Part shown: positions 25,581 through 34,636 of the stretch, piece by piece
How the letters are laid out: each line of letters starts with the position of its first letter
Position numbering within the stretch: position 1 is the first letter of the stretch
DNA from: Methylomarinum sp. Ch1-1
GTDB taxonomy: Bacteria > Pseudomonadota > Gammaproteobacteria > Methylococcales > Methylomonadaceae
Direction of reading: 5' to 3'
NCBI RefSeq assembly: GCF_030717995.2
Contig: NZ_CP157743.1
Span: 2,630,501-2,694,500, forward strand
Length of the DNA: 64,000 nt
Notes under the pieces: generated by a model
Told to the model about the DNA's origin: nothing
Seen by the model: only the letters and a program-made list of their open reading frames with translations
Databases searched by the model: none
Program-made: the position numbers and the translations under genes

Positions 25581-25780
25581 CTTTTGTATGCAGACTCCCA
25601 GAAGTAGTCAATGGCTTTAACCTCAGCTTCAAAAACCGATTTTTCAATTTGTTTATGGTTTTTAATCGCAGTTAAGGTTTTCTCGTTTTCAGAGCCATCA
25701 ATAACGCATGCAAAACCAATGTAGTATTTAAAACTCGTCTTTGGTAGTGGTCTCGGGGCGATTAACCGTTCTCCTTCCAT
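25574..25780 (-). CDS. Cassette gene: small protein of unknown function
   Basis: 68 residues with alternating charged and aromatic residues (KYYIGFACVIDG, then AEVKAIDYFWESAY). No known family. The stop codon lies within the attC R'' box, which supports it as a true cassette gene. The IS66-type element ends 44 bp upstream and has separated it from the attC of the previous cassette. Confidence 0.65.
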   Translation of the reverse strand: MEGERLIAPRPLPKTSFKYYIGFACVIDGSENEKTLTAIKNHKQIEKSVFEAEVKAIDYFWESAYKSV

Positions 25781-25823
25781 AGCACCACGCTGAAATAAAA
25801 CTAATATTTCCTTGAGTTTAACT

Positions 25824-27495
25824 GTAAGTATTCACACACCCTAGCTGAAAATACAAAATAATTGACAAACCGACACAAGAACATTGTACAAATCCATTAA
25901 GAAGCCTTAGTATTTATCCCATGCAACTCAGTAACCAGGACCTAAGCCAAATCGATGAAGACGAGCTTCTCAATTTACCGGAAGAGGAATTACGTTACCT
26001 ATCGATTAAGTTACTTAACGACCTAAAAGAAGCGCGTGAGCGCTTAAGCCAAAATTCGCGCAACAGCTCTCGTCCACCTAGCAGCGAAGCGCCTTGGGAT
26101 AAAGCAGCTACAGATAATACAAACGATCAAGAACAAACGGAGATCGATAAGTCTGCTGAAACGGAAGACACCGTCACCCCCCCGTCGCCTTCTAAAAAAG
26201 ATCAGCAACAGTCCGCTGATCCTAACAATGAACATCAAGAACCCCGCAAACCCGGCAAACAACCAGGCGCACAAGGCTTTGGCCGGACACAAAAGCTAGC
26301 CATTACCCACTATCAAGATCATTACCCTGAAATATGTGCCTGCTGCCATCAAACATTAGAGCCGCGTCATGCTATCGCCTATGCCGCGTATGAAACAATC
26401 AATGTCGAATGGGGCGATGTTGAGCATCCAGGCATTCTAGTCACCCATACCAAGCACACTCTCTATGAAGTAGTGTGCGCCAATGGACATATCACGCGCA
26501 AAGAAGTCAGTCGTAGCAGTCATGCTCAATTGCCGGGTATTAGCCGAACTGAATGGCGTTTAGTGGGGCCTGGACTGGCAGCAATGATTGTTTGTCTTGC
26601 CTACCGTATGCGCCTATCGCGTGAGCGTATTCAGGAATTTTTATATGACTGGTTAGGTATTAAATTAAGTGTTGGCACCATCAATAATACCCTGCATGAA
26701 AGTGGCGCAGCGGCTATGCCGCTTGAAGATGAGTTTGCACAAGAAATCATTAACAGCGAATTGCTGCATGTAGACGAAACCTCCTGGATGGAGCACACGA
26801 CTTTTCTTTGGTTATGGGTGTTCAGTACGAATCGCGTCACAGCCTATTGGATTGCTACGCGTAGCGCTGAATTATTGGAAAATCTTTTAGGCGACGACTT
26901 TAATGGTTGGTTAATGAGCGATGGCTACACGGTTTATCGCAAATATCTGAGTCGGTTACGTTGCTGGGCTCATCTTCTGCGTAAAGCGAAAGGGCTCAAT
27001 GAAAGCTTAAACAGAGACGCCCAGCTTTTGGTCAACAAACGCACGATTTACTGGCTGTGTTGATAGGTGCGGTACGCAAAGCGCGAATAACACCACCTGA
27101 TACGCCACTTTCTGAAACTTATCGCCTGCAATTACTGCTCTATCAGCAGATGTGTATACAAATGAAAACCCATGAACATAAGAAAACAGCAGCATTAGCC
27201 ACGGAAATGCTAAATGACTGGACAGCTATTTTTCAAGTTCTGGATCAACCGCATCAGCCCTTAACGAATAATGAAGCGGAGCGAGCGTTGCGCCACTGGG
27301 TTATTTTACGCGGCATTTGCTATGGCACGCGCTCGGAAAATGGGACGCGTGTGTTCGCTATTTTAATCAGCGTCATTGAAACCTGCCGCAAAAGAAATCA
27401 GTCACCGTGGATTTATTTGGCACAAGTGATCGCAAGTCAGCGGTCAGGCTTGCCGGTACCGGCCTTGCCAATTGTTAGGGTGTCTGAATAATTAC
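25824..27495 (+). mobile_element. IS66-family insertion sequence in the integron array
   Basis: 1672 bp with imperfect 22-bp inverted ends (GTAAGTATTCACACACCCTA against GTAATTATTCAGACACCCTA). It is flanked by an exact 8-bp target duplication GTTTAACT (25816-25823 and 27496-27503), the duplication size of IS66. Only the transposase gene is present; the tnpA/tnpB accessory genes of larger IS66 elements are missing, as in the short IS66 subgroup. Confidence 0.93.
25921..27491 (+). pseudogene. IS66-family transposase with a single-base frameshift
   Basis: The first part (25921-27063) has the leucine-rich N-terminus, the SSRPPSSEAPWDK linker, a zinc-binding CACCHQTL, and DDE residues in LLHVDETSWME and LMSDGYTVYRKY. 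A one-base loss at the T run near 27027 ends the frame; restoring it joins AQLFGQQTHDLLAVLIGAVRK to the second part. That part holds LTNNEAERALRHWVI with the last catalytic Glu and ends at 27491. A programmed -1 frameshift is conceivable, but a decay mutation is simpler. Confidence 0.85.
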
Positions 27496-27528
27496 GTTTA
27501 ACTCGGTTTGTTTGGACTCTTAGATAAA

Positions 27529-28455
27529 TCAAAATAAGTCCGCCTGCTTTGTTGTGTCAGACTTTTTGTTTACCTCCACACCGTATTTTTCCTTTACTGC
27601 TTTCTTGAAAACCTCAAGTGCATTTTCATGGTTGTTCAAGAACCAATGAATATGATTTTCTAAATATTCGTCCCGTATTTCTGGCTTTCGGAGATCATTA
27701 GGTACACGCTCCATTCTTGGGTCAACACTATCAAAGCCTACAAACTTCTCCCTTAATCTGGCGTGAGTCATTTCGACATATTCTGGATTTAATTCAAATC
27801 CAATAGCATTTCTATGAGTCTGCTGACAAACCCGCAAGGTCGTTCCGCTTCCAGAAAACGGGTCAAGAATATTCCCTCCCTCATTACTAGATGCCAAAAT
27901 CATTCGCTCGATTAAGCCCTCTGGTTTTTGTGTAGGGTGATTTTGCCTGTTGGGATTACAGTAATGTACATGGGAGAACTTCCACACATCCCCTGGATTA
28001 GCACCACGCATATTGTTGCGAGCACGATAATATTTCTGAGGTACACGGACATTGTCCAGATTGAACGTGTGCTTATTTGTTTTTGTGAACATAAGAATAT
28101 CATCATGCCTAGGGGAGAAGCCCTTGGTTTTTCCTAAACCTTGCGTGTAATGCCAGACTATCCAACTGTTAAAAAACATCTCTAAATCTCTATCTAGGAT
28201 GTCGTACAAATAGGAAATAAACCGAACCCCCATAAACACATATATTGTGCCTTCAGGTTTTAATACACGCTTTGCTTCAGATAGCCATAGTCTTGAAAAA
28301 TCTAAATATTCATCAAACCCCTTCAAATCATGATTGTTGCCATAGTCTTTACCAAGGTTATAAGGTGGGTCTGCGATAACAACGTCAATTGAATTGCTAT
28401 CTATTTCTTTGAATAGATCAAGTGCATCGCCGCAACGTAAATCAATTGACTTCAT
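27529..28455 (-). CDS. Type II DNA methyltransferase, beta class
   Basis: 308 residues. Motif IV is DPPYNLG (Asp29-Tyr32), followed by a target-recognition region, then motif X and the SAM-binding FSGSGTT near residue 200; this order defines the beta class of N6-adenine/N4-cytosine methylases. It starts 5 bp after the stop of the restriction enzyme gene and would protect host DNA from it. The recognition sequence cannot be read from the sequence. The pair occupies the first cassette position after attI. Confidence 0.92.
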   Translation of the reverse strand: MKSIDLRCGDALDLFKEIDSNSIDVVIADPPYNLGKDYGNNHDLKGFDEYLDFSRLWLSEAKRVLKPEGTIYVFMGVRFISYLYDILDRDLEMFFNSWIVWHYTQGLGKTKGFSPRHDDILMFTKTNKHTFNLDNVRVPQKYYRARNNMRGANPGDVWKFSHVHYCNPNRQNHPTQKPEGLIERMILASSNEGGNILDPFSGSGTTLRVCQQTHRNAIGFELNPEYVEMTHARLREKFVGFDSVDPRMERVPNDLRKPEIRDEYLENHIHWFLNNHENALEVFKKAVKEKYGVEVNKKSDTTKQADLF

Positions 28456-28460
28456 TTACT

Positions 28461-29222
28461 TTATCCACCCATTCTGTTCTGCATATTCAAGCCATTGTCC
28501 ATAGCCTTTTTTTGACGCAAAAAATTCTTGTCTAGTAATTGACAAAATTCCCATGTGGTTCTTTTGACAATTGTTACATAATGAATGTCTCTAACTTGGA
28601 TTTGACCTGTCCCAAGTGCAGGGTTGTAGCTAATATCACTGTCTGATAAATATTTTAAATCGTATGCATTAAAGTCAACCACTTCCATAACGCCCATCAT
28701 CATTTTCGTCTCTTCATCACGAGCACTAAATACTCTGTGCTTAATTGAAAGAATTACAAAGATAAAATCAGGATCTTTGACATAAGCACTCCTAATTCTT
28801 GCATACGACGTAATGTTTGGTGATTTACCGCTTCCTTCTATATCTTTTGATGTGGCTTTTACATCAACATGACCTGTTACAGCACTACTCCTTTTCCTTG
28901 TTTTTTTGAACTGAAGAATGACATCAGCCATATTTAAGCGTTCACCAGCTTCCACATTTATTAGGTCATATCTATTCTCACCATCCTCAAGAGACTCCGT
29001 AAAAATCTCAAATGCCCAAGCTTCTACAAAAGGGCCTGCTATTTTATTGACATTCTCCATCGGAATACCGAGTTTAAGATTTGTATTAATTTCTATTCTG
29101 TTTCGGCCAGTATCCATTGCCTCTTTCATAATTGACTCAATAGAGGAGACCACAAACTCAGAACAATCCTGATAGTCTTCAGATTCAACGGGTTTTTTTA
29201 GATCGTGACTTTCGTATGTCAT
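28461..29222 (-). CDS. Type II restriction endonuclease
   Basis: 253 residues. The start ATG at 29222 was chosen because TTAGGAA lies 4 bp upstream; an upstream extension to 29288 would cover the attI core. A PD-(D/E)xK-like core is suggested by FVEAWAFEIF, then NMADVILQFKK and GHVDVKATS (Asp...Asp-Val-Lys). Assignment rests mainly on this motif and on coupling to the methylase gene downstream. AT-rich, like the other cassette genes. Confidence 0.75.
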   Translation of the reverse strand: MTYESHDLKKPVESEDYQDCSEFVVSSIESIMKEAMDTGRNRIEINTNLKLGIPMENVNKIAGPFVEAWAFEIFTESLEDGENRYDLINVEAGERLNMADVILQFKKTRKRSSAVTGHVDVKATSKDIEGSGKSPNITSYARIRSAYVKDPDFIFVILSIKHRVFSARDEETKMMMGVMEVVDFNAYDLKYLSDSDISYNPALGTGQIQVRDIHYVTIVKRTTWEFCQLLDKNFLRQKKAMDNGLNMQNRMGG

Positions 29223-29263
29223 ATTATTCCTAATTTTGGTTGATGCTGTAACTCTGTGTTGGC

Positions 29264-29416
29264 GTATAACTATATTATTATCAGGCACAATCGCCCTGAT
29301 ATTCCACAGTACTCACCGATAAATTAGGCACATTTGACAGGATATTAATATCCTAGCCTTTTGCCTTGTTTCTCTACGGTATTGACCGGCAAATCAGGCA
29401 CCTTTGCCTGCTATCC
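29264..29416 (-). other. attI-like primary recombination site
   Basis: Between intI and the first cassette gene. On the minus strand, core GTTATAC at 29270-29264 is the same 7-mer found in the attC at 25573. Two direct repeats, beginning ACCGATAAATTAGGCAC (29315) and ACCGGCAAATCAGGCAC (29385), are 70 bp apart and are candidates for integrase-binding DR sites. The exact limits are inference. Confidence 0.6.
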
Positions 29417-29502
29417 AATTTATCCTGTCAAATTAACCTGATAATTGATATTATCCGCTTAATCATGAAAAATAGTACCAAAAGTAATTCCTTTTAATTG
29501 TT

Positions 29503-30483
29503 ATGTCAACCTTAGATTCCGGAAAAAGCCTGCTGGAGGAAATGCGCAACACTATGCAGCGTCTGCATTACTCCATTCATACTGAGCGCTCCTATTGCGA
29601 TTGGGTGGCGCGCTATATCCGTTTTCATCATTTACAGGAGAGAAGTGCTTTATTGATTGAGCCTGAGAAAAAAGTTGAGGATTTTTTAACGCATTTAGCG
29701 GTTCAGGCGAATGTGGCGGCGTCTACTCAAAATCAAGCGTTTAATGCTCTAGTTTTTTTGTACAGGCGGATACTTGAATCGCCTTTGGAGGGCGTGGAGG
29801 CTGCACGAACACGTAAAGAAAAGCGAATTCCTGTGGTCTTGACGCGCGAAGAAGTTAAGCGGGTGCTGGTTTTTTTGGAAGGCACGCCAGAATTATTGGT
29901 AAAGTTATTGTATGGCAGTGGTTTGCGGATTACTGAGGCGGTTCGTTTACGCGTGCAGGATATTGATTATGGTTATAAACAAATAACAGTACGCAATGGT
30001 AAAGGCATGCAGGATCGCGTCACTCCGTTCCCAGAAAGTTTAACGCCCTTATTGCTTAATCATTTGGAGCGGGTTAAAGCGATTCATGAGCAGGATTTAG
30101 CGCTGGGATTGGGCGCTGTTTATTTACCCTATGCGTTGGAGAGAAAATATCCAAATGCGGAAAAAGCGTGGTCGTGGCAGTATGTTTTTCCCAGTCGTAA
30201 TTTATCTGTCGATCCGCGTAGCGGGGTTACTCGGCGGCATCATATTGATCAATCGGTGGTGAATAAAGCCATTAAACAGGCGGTAGTTAAAGCAGGCATC
30301 ACGAAAAAAGTGAGTGCGCATACTTTTCGCCATAGCTTTGCCACCCATTTGTTGCAGCGCGGTACTGATATTCGGACCATTCAATCGTTGCTTGGACACA
30401 AGGATTTAGAAACGACAATGATTTATACGCATGTTTTACAGTTGGGTGGGGAGGGGGTCGTTAGTCCGCTGGATGATTTGTAA
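29503..30483 (+). CDS. intI: Integron integrase
   Basis: 326-residue tyrosine recombinase that moves gene cassettes between attI and attC. Catalytic set: Arg142 in GSGLRITEA, His273 and Arg276 in [12 protein letters not shown], His299 in [10 protein letters not shown], Tyr308 in IYTHV. The IntI-specific extra helix is present ([21 protein letters not shown] region, about 213-234), which separates it from XerC/D. It faces away from the cassettes, as in class 1 integrons. The frame is intact, so the platform may be active. A LexA box was not found by eye. Confidence 0.95.
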   Translation: MSTLDSGKSLLEEMRNTMQRLHYSIHTERSYCDWVARYIRFHHLQERSALLIEPEKKVEDFLTHLAVQANVAASTQNQAFNALVFLYRRILESPLEGVEAARTRKEKRIPVVLTREEVKRVLVFLEGTPELLVKLLYGSGLRITEAVRLRVQDIDYGYKQITVRNGKGMQDRVTPFPESLTPLLLNHLERVKAIHEQDLALGLGAVYLPYALERKYPNAEKAWSWQYVFPSRNLSVDPRSGVTRRHHIDQSVVNKAIKQAVVKAGITKKVSAHTFRHSFATHLLQRGTDIRTIQSLLGHKDLETTMIYTHVLQLGGEGVVSPLDDL

Positions 30484-30549
30484 GGCGAAAAAAGAAAGGG
30501 TAATGCAAATTATAGCAACGAAAGTAGAACAAAAGGGGTCAACGCATTT

Positions 30550-30578
30550 ACAATTGCCGACAGAATAATATTGACTAT
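30550..30578. repeat. Fragment of the GTAG-marked hairpin repeat
   Basis: Inverted 29-bp copy of the first part of the repeats at 2989 and 62192 (complement of ATAGTCAATATTATTCTGTC and onward). The hairpin part is missing. Confidence 0.75.
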
Positions 30579-30631
30579 GTGTCAGGGGGCTGAGATCTTA
30601 TGGCTTCGATGCAAAAAGAGAGGAACAGTGT

Positions 30632-31171
30632 ATGCAGACTTATATTGAAAATCAAACGATTAAGAGCTTGCTCGCCTTAGCGGTCATGAGTTTATTTCTG
30701 GCGGCTTGTGACAGCCAGAAATCGAATAAACCCGCCATCAAGATGCCGGTGCAAAGCTATAAGCAAGCAATAACGTTGGAAGGCGTGGTTATGGATGAAA
30801 ACGGTCCTGTATTAGAGGGGGAAGTTAAAGTCGCGGATAGTTCTGGGCGTATTGTTGCGACGACCCAGCTCAACAACAGCAAGCATTACTCGGTAGAAGT
30901 TCCAGCGGGCACCGAGTTGCCGGTCGTCTTGAGTATTCGTGTCAAAGGGATGGCGGAGCCGTTGAAAGCGGTTGGCGTTTCCGCGGCAGTGTCTAGCTAC
31001 GATATCACCCCGTTAACCACAACCATCGCCAAACGCGCCAAAGAATTGGGCGGCTATACGTATTCCAACATGGTGTTAGCCGCCGATAGCACCGTCGGCG
31101 TGCCTGACGCCAATAAAACGACGACCGGTTTTCGTGGCGACCCCACGAAGCAATATGGCGGTTGGCATTAA
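30632..31171 (+). CDS. Lipoprotein with a carboxypeptidase-regulatory-like domain
   Basis: 179 residues. The signal peptide ends in the lipobox LAAC (SLFLAACDSQK); the second residue is Asp, which in E. coli would retain the lipoprotein in the inner membrane. The domain at about 48-115 (LEGVVMDENGPVLEGEVKVAD, then YSVEVPAGTELPVVLSI) has the repeat-of-strands pattern of transthyretin-like folds. The tail is rich in Thr and Lys. No partner gene is adjacent. Function unknown. Confidence 0.8.
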   Translation: MQTYIENQTIKSLLALAVMSLFLAACDSQKSNKPAIKMPVQSYKQAITLEGVVMDENGPVLEGEVKVADSSGRIVATTQLNNSKHYSVEVPAGTELPVVLSIRVKGMAEPLKAVGVSAAVSSYDITPLTTTIAKRAKELGGYTYSNMVLAADSTVGVPDANKTTTGFRGDPTKQYGGWH

Positions 31172-31257
31172 GGGATTGTTTCCCGGGTCCCGAATTCGGC
31201 AATTTACGGCGCCGAGGCGGTAAATAAGTCTCGAATGCAAGTTAAAACCGCTGATTT

Positions 31258-31493
31258 GCAGAAATTCCCAGTTTGAGTATTTTTGCGGGGTTTAGGGCAT
31301 GGGGTGTGTCTGTCGAGGAGCGCCGTTCACCCAGCACCTAAATTATGCTGGAATGTAAAATATAGTCCAGTAGCCATGGAATTTAGGTGCTGGGTAAACC
31401 CATCCCTGGGGGCTTGACGGCAGCATCCTTGCTGCCGACATCCTCGCCAAACACACCCCATGCCCTTTTTGAACGCCAAAGTGGGAATTGCTG
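31258..31493. repeat. 49-bp hairpin split by a 171-bp palindromic insertion
   Basis: The outer arms CAGAAATTCCCAGTTTG (31258) and CAAAGTGGGAATTGCTG (31477-31493) are the hairpin seen whole at 42807-42855. The insertion 31295-31465 has inverted ends GGGCATGGGGTGTGT and ACACACCCCATGCCC and itself contains the 73-bp palindrome at 31326-31398. Three palindromic layers can therefore be read. Confidence 0.8.
31326..31398. repeat. 73-bp palindromic element, copy C
   Basis: The left end TTCACCCAGCACCTAAAT is identical to copies A and B; the right end has one mismatch. The 37-bp centre differs from those of the other copies. Confidence 0.88.
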
Positions 31494-31622
31494 GCTGATT
31501 TTGCCATGAAGCGCATGATTCTATATTCATGCGCTTCATGGCGCTTTCTTCAGAATCTTGGGAAGGCGTTTCGGAGGGTGCGCATTGCGCACCGAGCTCT
31601 CTTCTCTTTGTGGCGCTGCGGC

Positions 31623-33359
31623 TTAATCCGCCGCTTTGTTTTTGCTGCGTCTGGATTTCGAGCCGACGCGTTTCTTGCTTTTGGCCTTCTTGATTAACGC
31701 CTTGTCCATGCGCGATATGTTCAGCGGACGACCGACGACGCGAACTTTTTTCAAGGCGTTGAACAGCTCTTTCGGCATGCCGGCCGGCAGTTCCACCGTG
31801 CTGTAATTCTCTTCGATTTTGATTTGCGCGATGTGTTCGCCGTCGATGCCGGTTTCATTGGCGATGGCGCCAACGATATTGCCAGGCTTGACGCCATCAT
31901 TGCGACCGACCTCTAAACGAAAAATCTCCATCGCCATGCGGCCGCTTCTTTCCTTTCTCGCCTGTCGCTCTTTCGGTCCTGATTCTTTTTGACCTTTAGG
32001 CGCTTCCTGGCGATTGCGCGATTTCTTTGGCAGTTCTTTCAATAGCAGAGGCGTGTCTCCTTGAGACAGTTTGGCCAAGGCGGCGGCGATATCGACGGCC
32101 GGCACATCGTGTTCAAGTTGATACTGTTCGATCAGTTGGATGAAAAAGCTTAATTCTTCACTGGCCAGCGTGTCGCTGATGCGTTGCTTAAAGCGTTTGA
32201 TGCGCTCATTGTTGATGAACTCCGTCGAAGGCAGTTGCATTTCCTCGACTTTTTGCCGGGTGGCGCGTTCGATATTGCCGAGCAGGCGTTTTTCTCGAGG
32301 CGATACAAATAAAATTGCGTCCCCGGTTCGGCCGGCGCGGCCGGTCCGGCCGATGCGGTGTATATAGGATTCGGTGTCGTAAGGAATATCGTAGTTGACG
32401 ACATGAGTGATTCGGTCGACATCCAGGCCGCGTGCGGCGACATCGGTGGCGATCAAGATATCGAGTTTGCCGTTTTTTAAGTTGTCGATGGCGCGTTCCC
32501 GTAACGCCTGTGACATGTCGCCATTGATCGCCGAGGCCGAATAGCCGCGCGCTTCCAGTTTTTCCGCCAGTTCCACGGTCGCCGTCTTGGTTCTGACGAA
32601 AATAATCATGCCGTCAAAACTCTCCGCTTCCAGAATGCGGGTCAATGCGTCTAGTTTATGCGTGCCGCTGACGAACCAATAACGTTGACGGATATTTTCA
32701 GCAGTCGTGGTGGTAACCTTGATGGTGACTTGTTCCGGATTATCCAGGTATTTCTGGGCGATTTTACGGATGGCCGTCGGCATGGTCGCCGAAAATAGAG
32801 CCGTTTGCCGGCCCTTCGGCGTTTGTTCCAGGATCCATTCGACATCGTCGATAAAGCCCATGCGTAACATTTCATCGGCTTCGTCTAAGACCAGAGTGTT
32901 GAGCTGGTCCAATTTTAACGTGCCTTTGCGCATATGATCCATGACCCGGCCCGGCGTGCCGACGACGACATGGACGCCGCGCTTCAATTGCCGCAACTGA
33001 GTGCTATAATCCTGTCCGCCATAAATGGGCAAAACATGGAAGCCGTTCAGTTTTGAGGCGTAGCGTTGAAAGGCTTCGGCCACCTGTATCGCCAGTTCGC
33101 GGGTCGGCGCTAACACCAAGACTTGCGGGTTTTTTTGGCTGATATCCAGGCGCGACAATATGGGGAGGGCGAAAGCGGCGGTTTTGCCGGTGCCGGTTTG
33201 CGCTTGTCCGAGCACATCGCGGCCGGCCAAGACAAAGGGGATGATTTGCGCCTGTATCGGTGATGGGGTTTCGTAACCGACGCTTTCAAGAGCTTTTAAT
33301 ACCGGGGCGGACAAACTCAGTTCTTGAAAAGAAGGGACGGTGGAATTGGTTTCGGGCAT
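31623..33359 (-). CDS. deaD: ATP-dependent RNA helicase DeaD/CsdA
   Basis: 578-residue DEAD-box helicase acting in 50S ribosome assembly, mRNA decay and cold adaptation. The Q motif (PSPIQAQIIP), Walker A (AQTGTGKTAAF), VLAPTRELA, DEAD (VLDEADEML), SAT and HRIGRTGRAGR are all present. The C-terminal RNA-binding domain (RLEVGRNDGVKPGNIVGAI onward) and a basic tail (KKAKSKKRVGSKSRRSKNK) define the DeaD subgroup. The ATG at 33359 (MPETNSTVPS) was preferred to an upstream start because a purine-rich GCAGG lies before it and homology begins there. Confidence 0.95.
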   Translation of the reverse strand: MPETNSTVPSFQELSLSAPVLKALESVGYETPSPIQAQIIPFVLAGRDVLGQAQTGTGKTAAFALPILSRLDISQKNPQVLVLAPTRELAIQVAEAFQRYASKLNGFHVLPIYGGQDYSTQLRQLKRGVHVVVGTPGRVMDHMRKGTLKLDQLNTLVLDEADEMLRMGFIDDVEWILEQTPKGRQTALFSATMPTAIRKIAQKYLDNPEQVTIKVTTTTAENIRQRYWFVSGTHKLDALTRILEAESFDGMIIFVRTKTATVELAEKLEARGYSASAINGDMSQALRERAIDNLKNGKLDILIATDVAARGLDVDRITHVVNYDIPYDTESYIHRIGRTGRAGRTGDAILFVSPREKRLLGNIERATRQKVEEMQLPSTEFINNERIKRFKQRISDTLASEELSFFIQLIEQYQLEHDVPAVDIAAALAKLSQGDTPLLLKELPKKSRNRQEAPKGQKESGPKERQARKERSGRMAMEIFRLEVGRNDGVKPGNIVGAIANETGIDGEHIAQIKIEENYSTVELPAGMPKELFNALKKVRVVGRPLNISRMDKALIKKAKSKKRVGSKSRRSKNKAAD

Positions 33360-33538
33360 GAAAAAAACCTGCAAAATAAAATGGAGACTTTGCCTGAAGC
33401 AAAGATAACAGAGCATTATACTATAATAGATACAGTTATAAATATATTGTTTGTCTGTTTCTGTTTTCTGGGCGGGTTAATGCTTTAAATTGGCTGAGTT
33501 TTCAAGTTTTGCTTGTTATAATATTCAGGTTTTGTATC

Positions 33539-33717
33539 TATTCAGCAAAATTATAGAGAATGGAGCGGGGCATTGGTTGATCGGGCCGCCCTTTCGCCGT
33601 CCCTGGCGGTCGGACGTTGCAGTCAGTGTTGATAAGGACGTATGCGCACGATTTTAAACTGCCGGAAACGGCAACATCAATGCCCTTTGTCTCAACGCGG
33701 AAAACACTGAATAGTTA
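33539..33717. mobile_element. MITE-like element, TATTCAGC family, copy 3
   Basis: Ends TATTCAGC and ACTGAATAGTTA (one change from the other copies) enclose 179 bp in total. The interior motif GGACGTTGCAGTCAG is shared with copy 1 at 13901. It lies 39 bp before dapA and covers the space where its promoter would be. Confidence 0.75.
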
Positions 33718-33756
33718 CCCCCTTTTTAATGTTTTATTTGTGGACGAGAGATTTGC

Positions 33757-34632
33757 ATGATTCAAGGTAGTATCGTTGCTTTAGTAACGCCGATGAATGA
33801 AGATGGAAGCGTGGATAAGGCCAGTCTGAAGAAGCTGGTTGAGTTTCATATCGAGCAAGGCACAGATTCGCTGGTCGCGGTAGGAACGACGGGCGAATCG
33901 GCAACCCTTGATGAGGATGAGCATTGTGATTTCATCGAGTCGGTCGTCGAATATGTCGACGGTAGAATGCCCGTGATTGCCGGCACCGGGGCTAATTCAA
34001 CCCGCGAGGCGATCGATCTGACTGAACGGGCCAAGCAGGCCGGCGCCGATGCTTGCCTGCTGGTGACGCCTTATTACAATAAGCCTACCCAGGAAGGCTT
34101 GTATCTGCATCATAAGGCGGTGGCCGAAGCGGTCGATATTCCTCAGATTTTGTACAATGTGCCCGGTCGAACCGCCTGCGACATGTTGCCTGAAACGATA
34201 GGCCGGTTGGCGAAGATCGCGAACATTGTCGGGGTCAAGGAGGCCACCGGCGATTTGCAACGAGTACAGCAGATTCGCCAATTGACCGGCGATGATTTCG
34301 CGATTTACACCGGCGATGACGCAACTAGCCGCGAGTTCTGTTTGCTGGGCGGGAACGGCAGTATTACCGTGACCGGCAATGTGGCGCCTAAGTTGTCGCA
34401 TGAAATGGTGACCGCGGCGATCAACGGCGATCGGGAAACGGCGGAAGCGATCGACCAAAAATTAGCCGGTTTGCATAAGGCGCTGTTTATCCAGTCCAAT
34501 CCGATTCCGGTCAAGTGGGCCGTCGCCGAAATGGGCTTGATGGGGCAAGGTATCCGCTTGCCGATGACGTGGTTGACGGAAGATTGCTATGAAACCGTGC
34601 GGCAAGCGATGCGGCAGGCCGGCGTCATATAA
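33757..34632 (+). CDS. dapA: 4-hydroxy-tetrahydrodipicolinate synthase
   Basis: Condenses pyruvate with aspartate semialdehyde, the first committed step to lysine and meso-diaminopimelate for peptidoglycan. 291 residues, a TIM barrel of normal length. The Schiff-base lysine is Lys161 (GVKEATGD), Tyr133 is in LYNVPGRTACDM, and the GTTGESATL loop is near residues 43-51. Followed after 4 bp by bamC, as in many gammaproteobacteria. Confidence 0.97.
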   Translation: MIQGSIVALVTPMNEDGSVDKASLKKLVEFHIEQGTDSLVAVGTTGESATLDEDEHCDFIESVVEYVDGRMPVIAGTGANSTREAIDLTERAKQAGADACLLVTPYYNKPTQEGLYLHHKAVAEAVDIPQILYNVPGRTACDMLPETIGRLAKIANIVGVKEATGDLQRVQQIRQLTGDDFAIYTGDDATSREFCLLGGNGSITVTGNVAPKLSHEMVTAAINGDRETAEAIDQKLAGLHKALFIQSNPIPVKWAVAEMGLMGQGIRLPMTWLTEDCYETVRQAMRQAGVI

Positions 34633-34636
34633 GTCT

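Noticed and set aside
29223-29288. 22-residue upstream extension of the restriction enzyme
   Set aside because: It overlaps the attI core; a better ribosome-binding site precedes ATG 29222.
29503-30483. Reading the integrase as XerC/XerD
   Set aside because: The extra segment ending in WSWQYVFPS and the divergent cassette array are specific to integron integrases.
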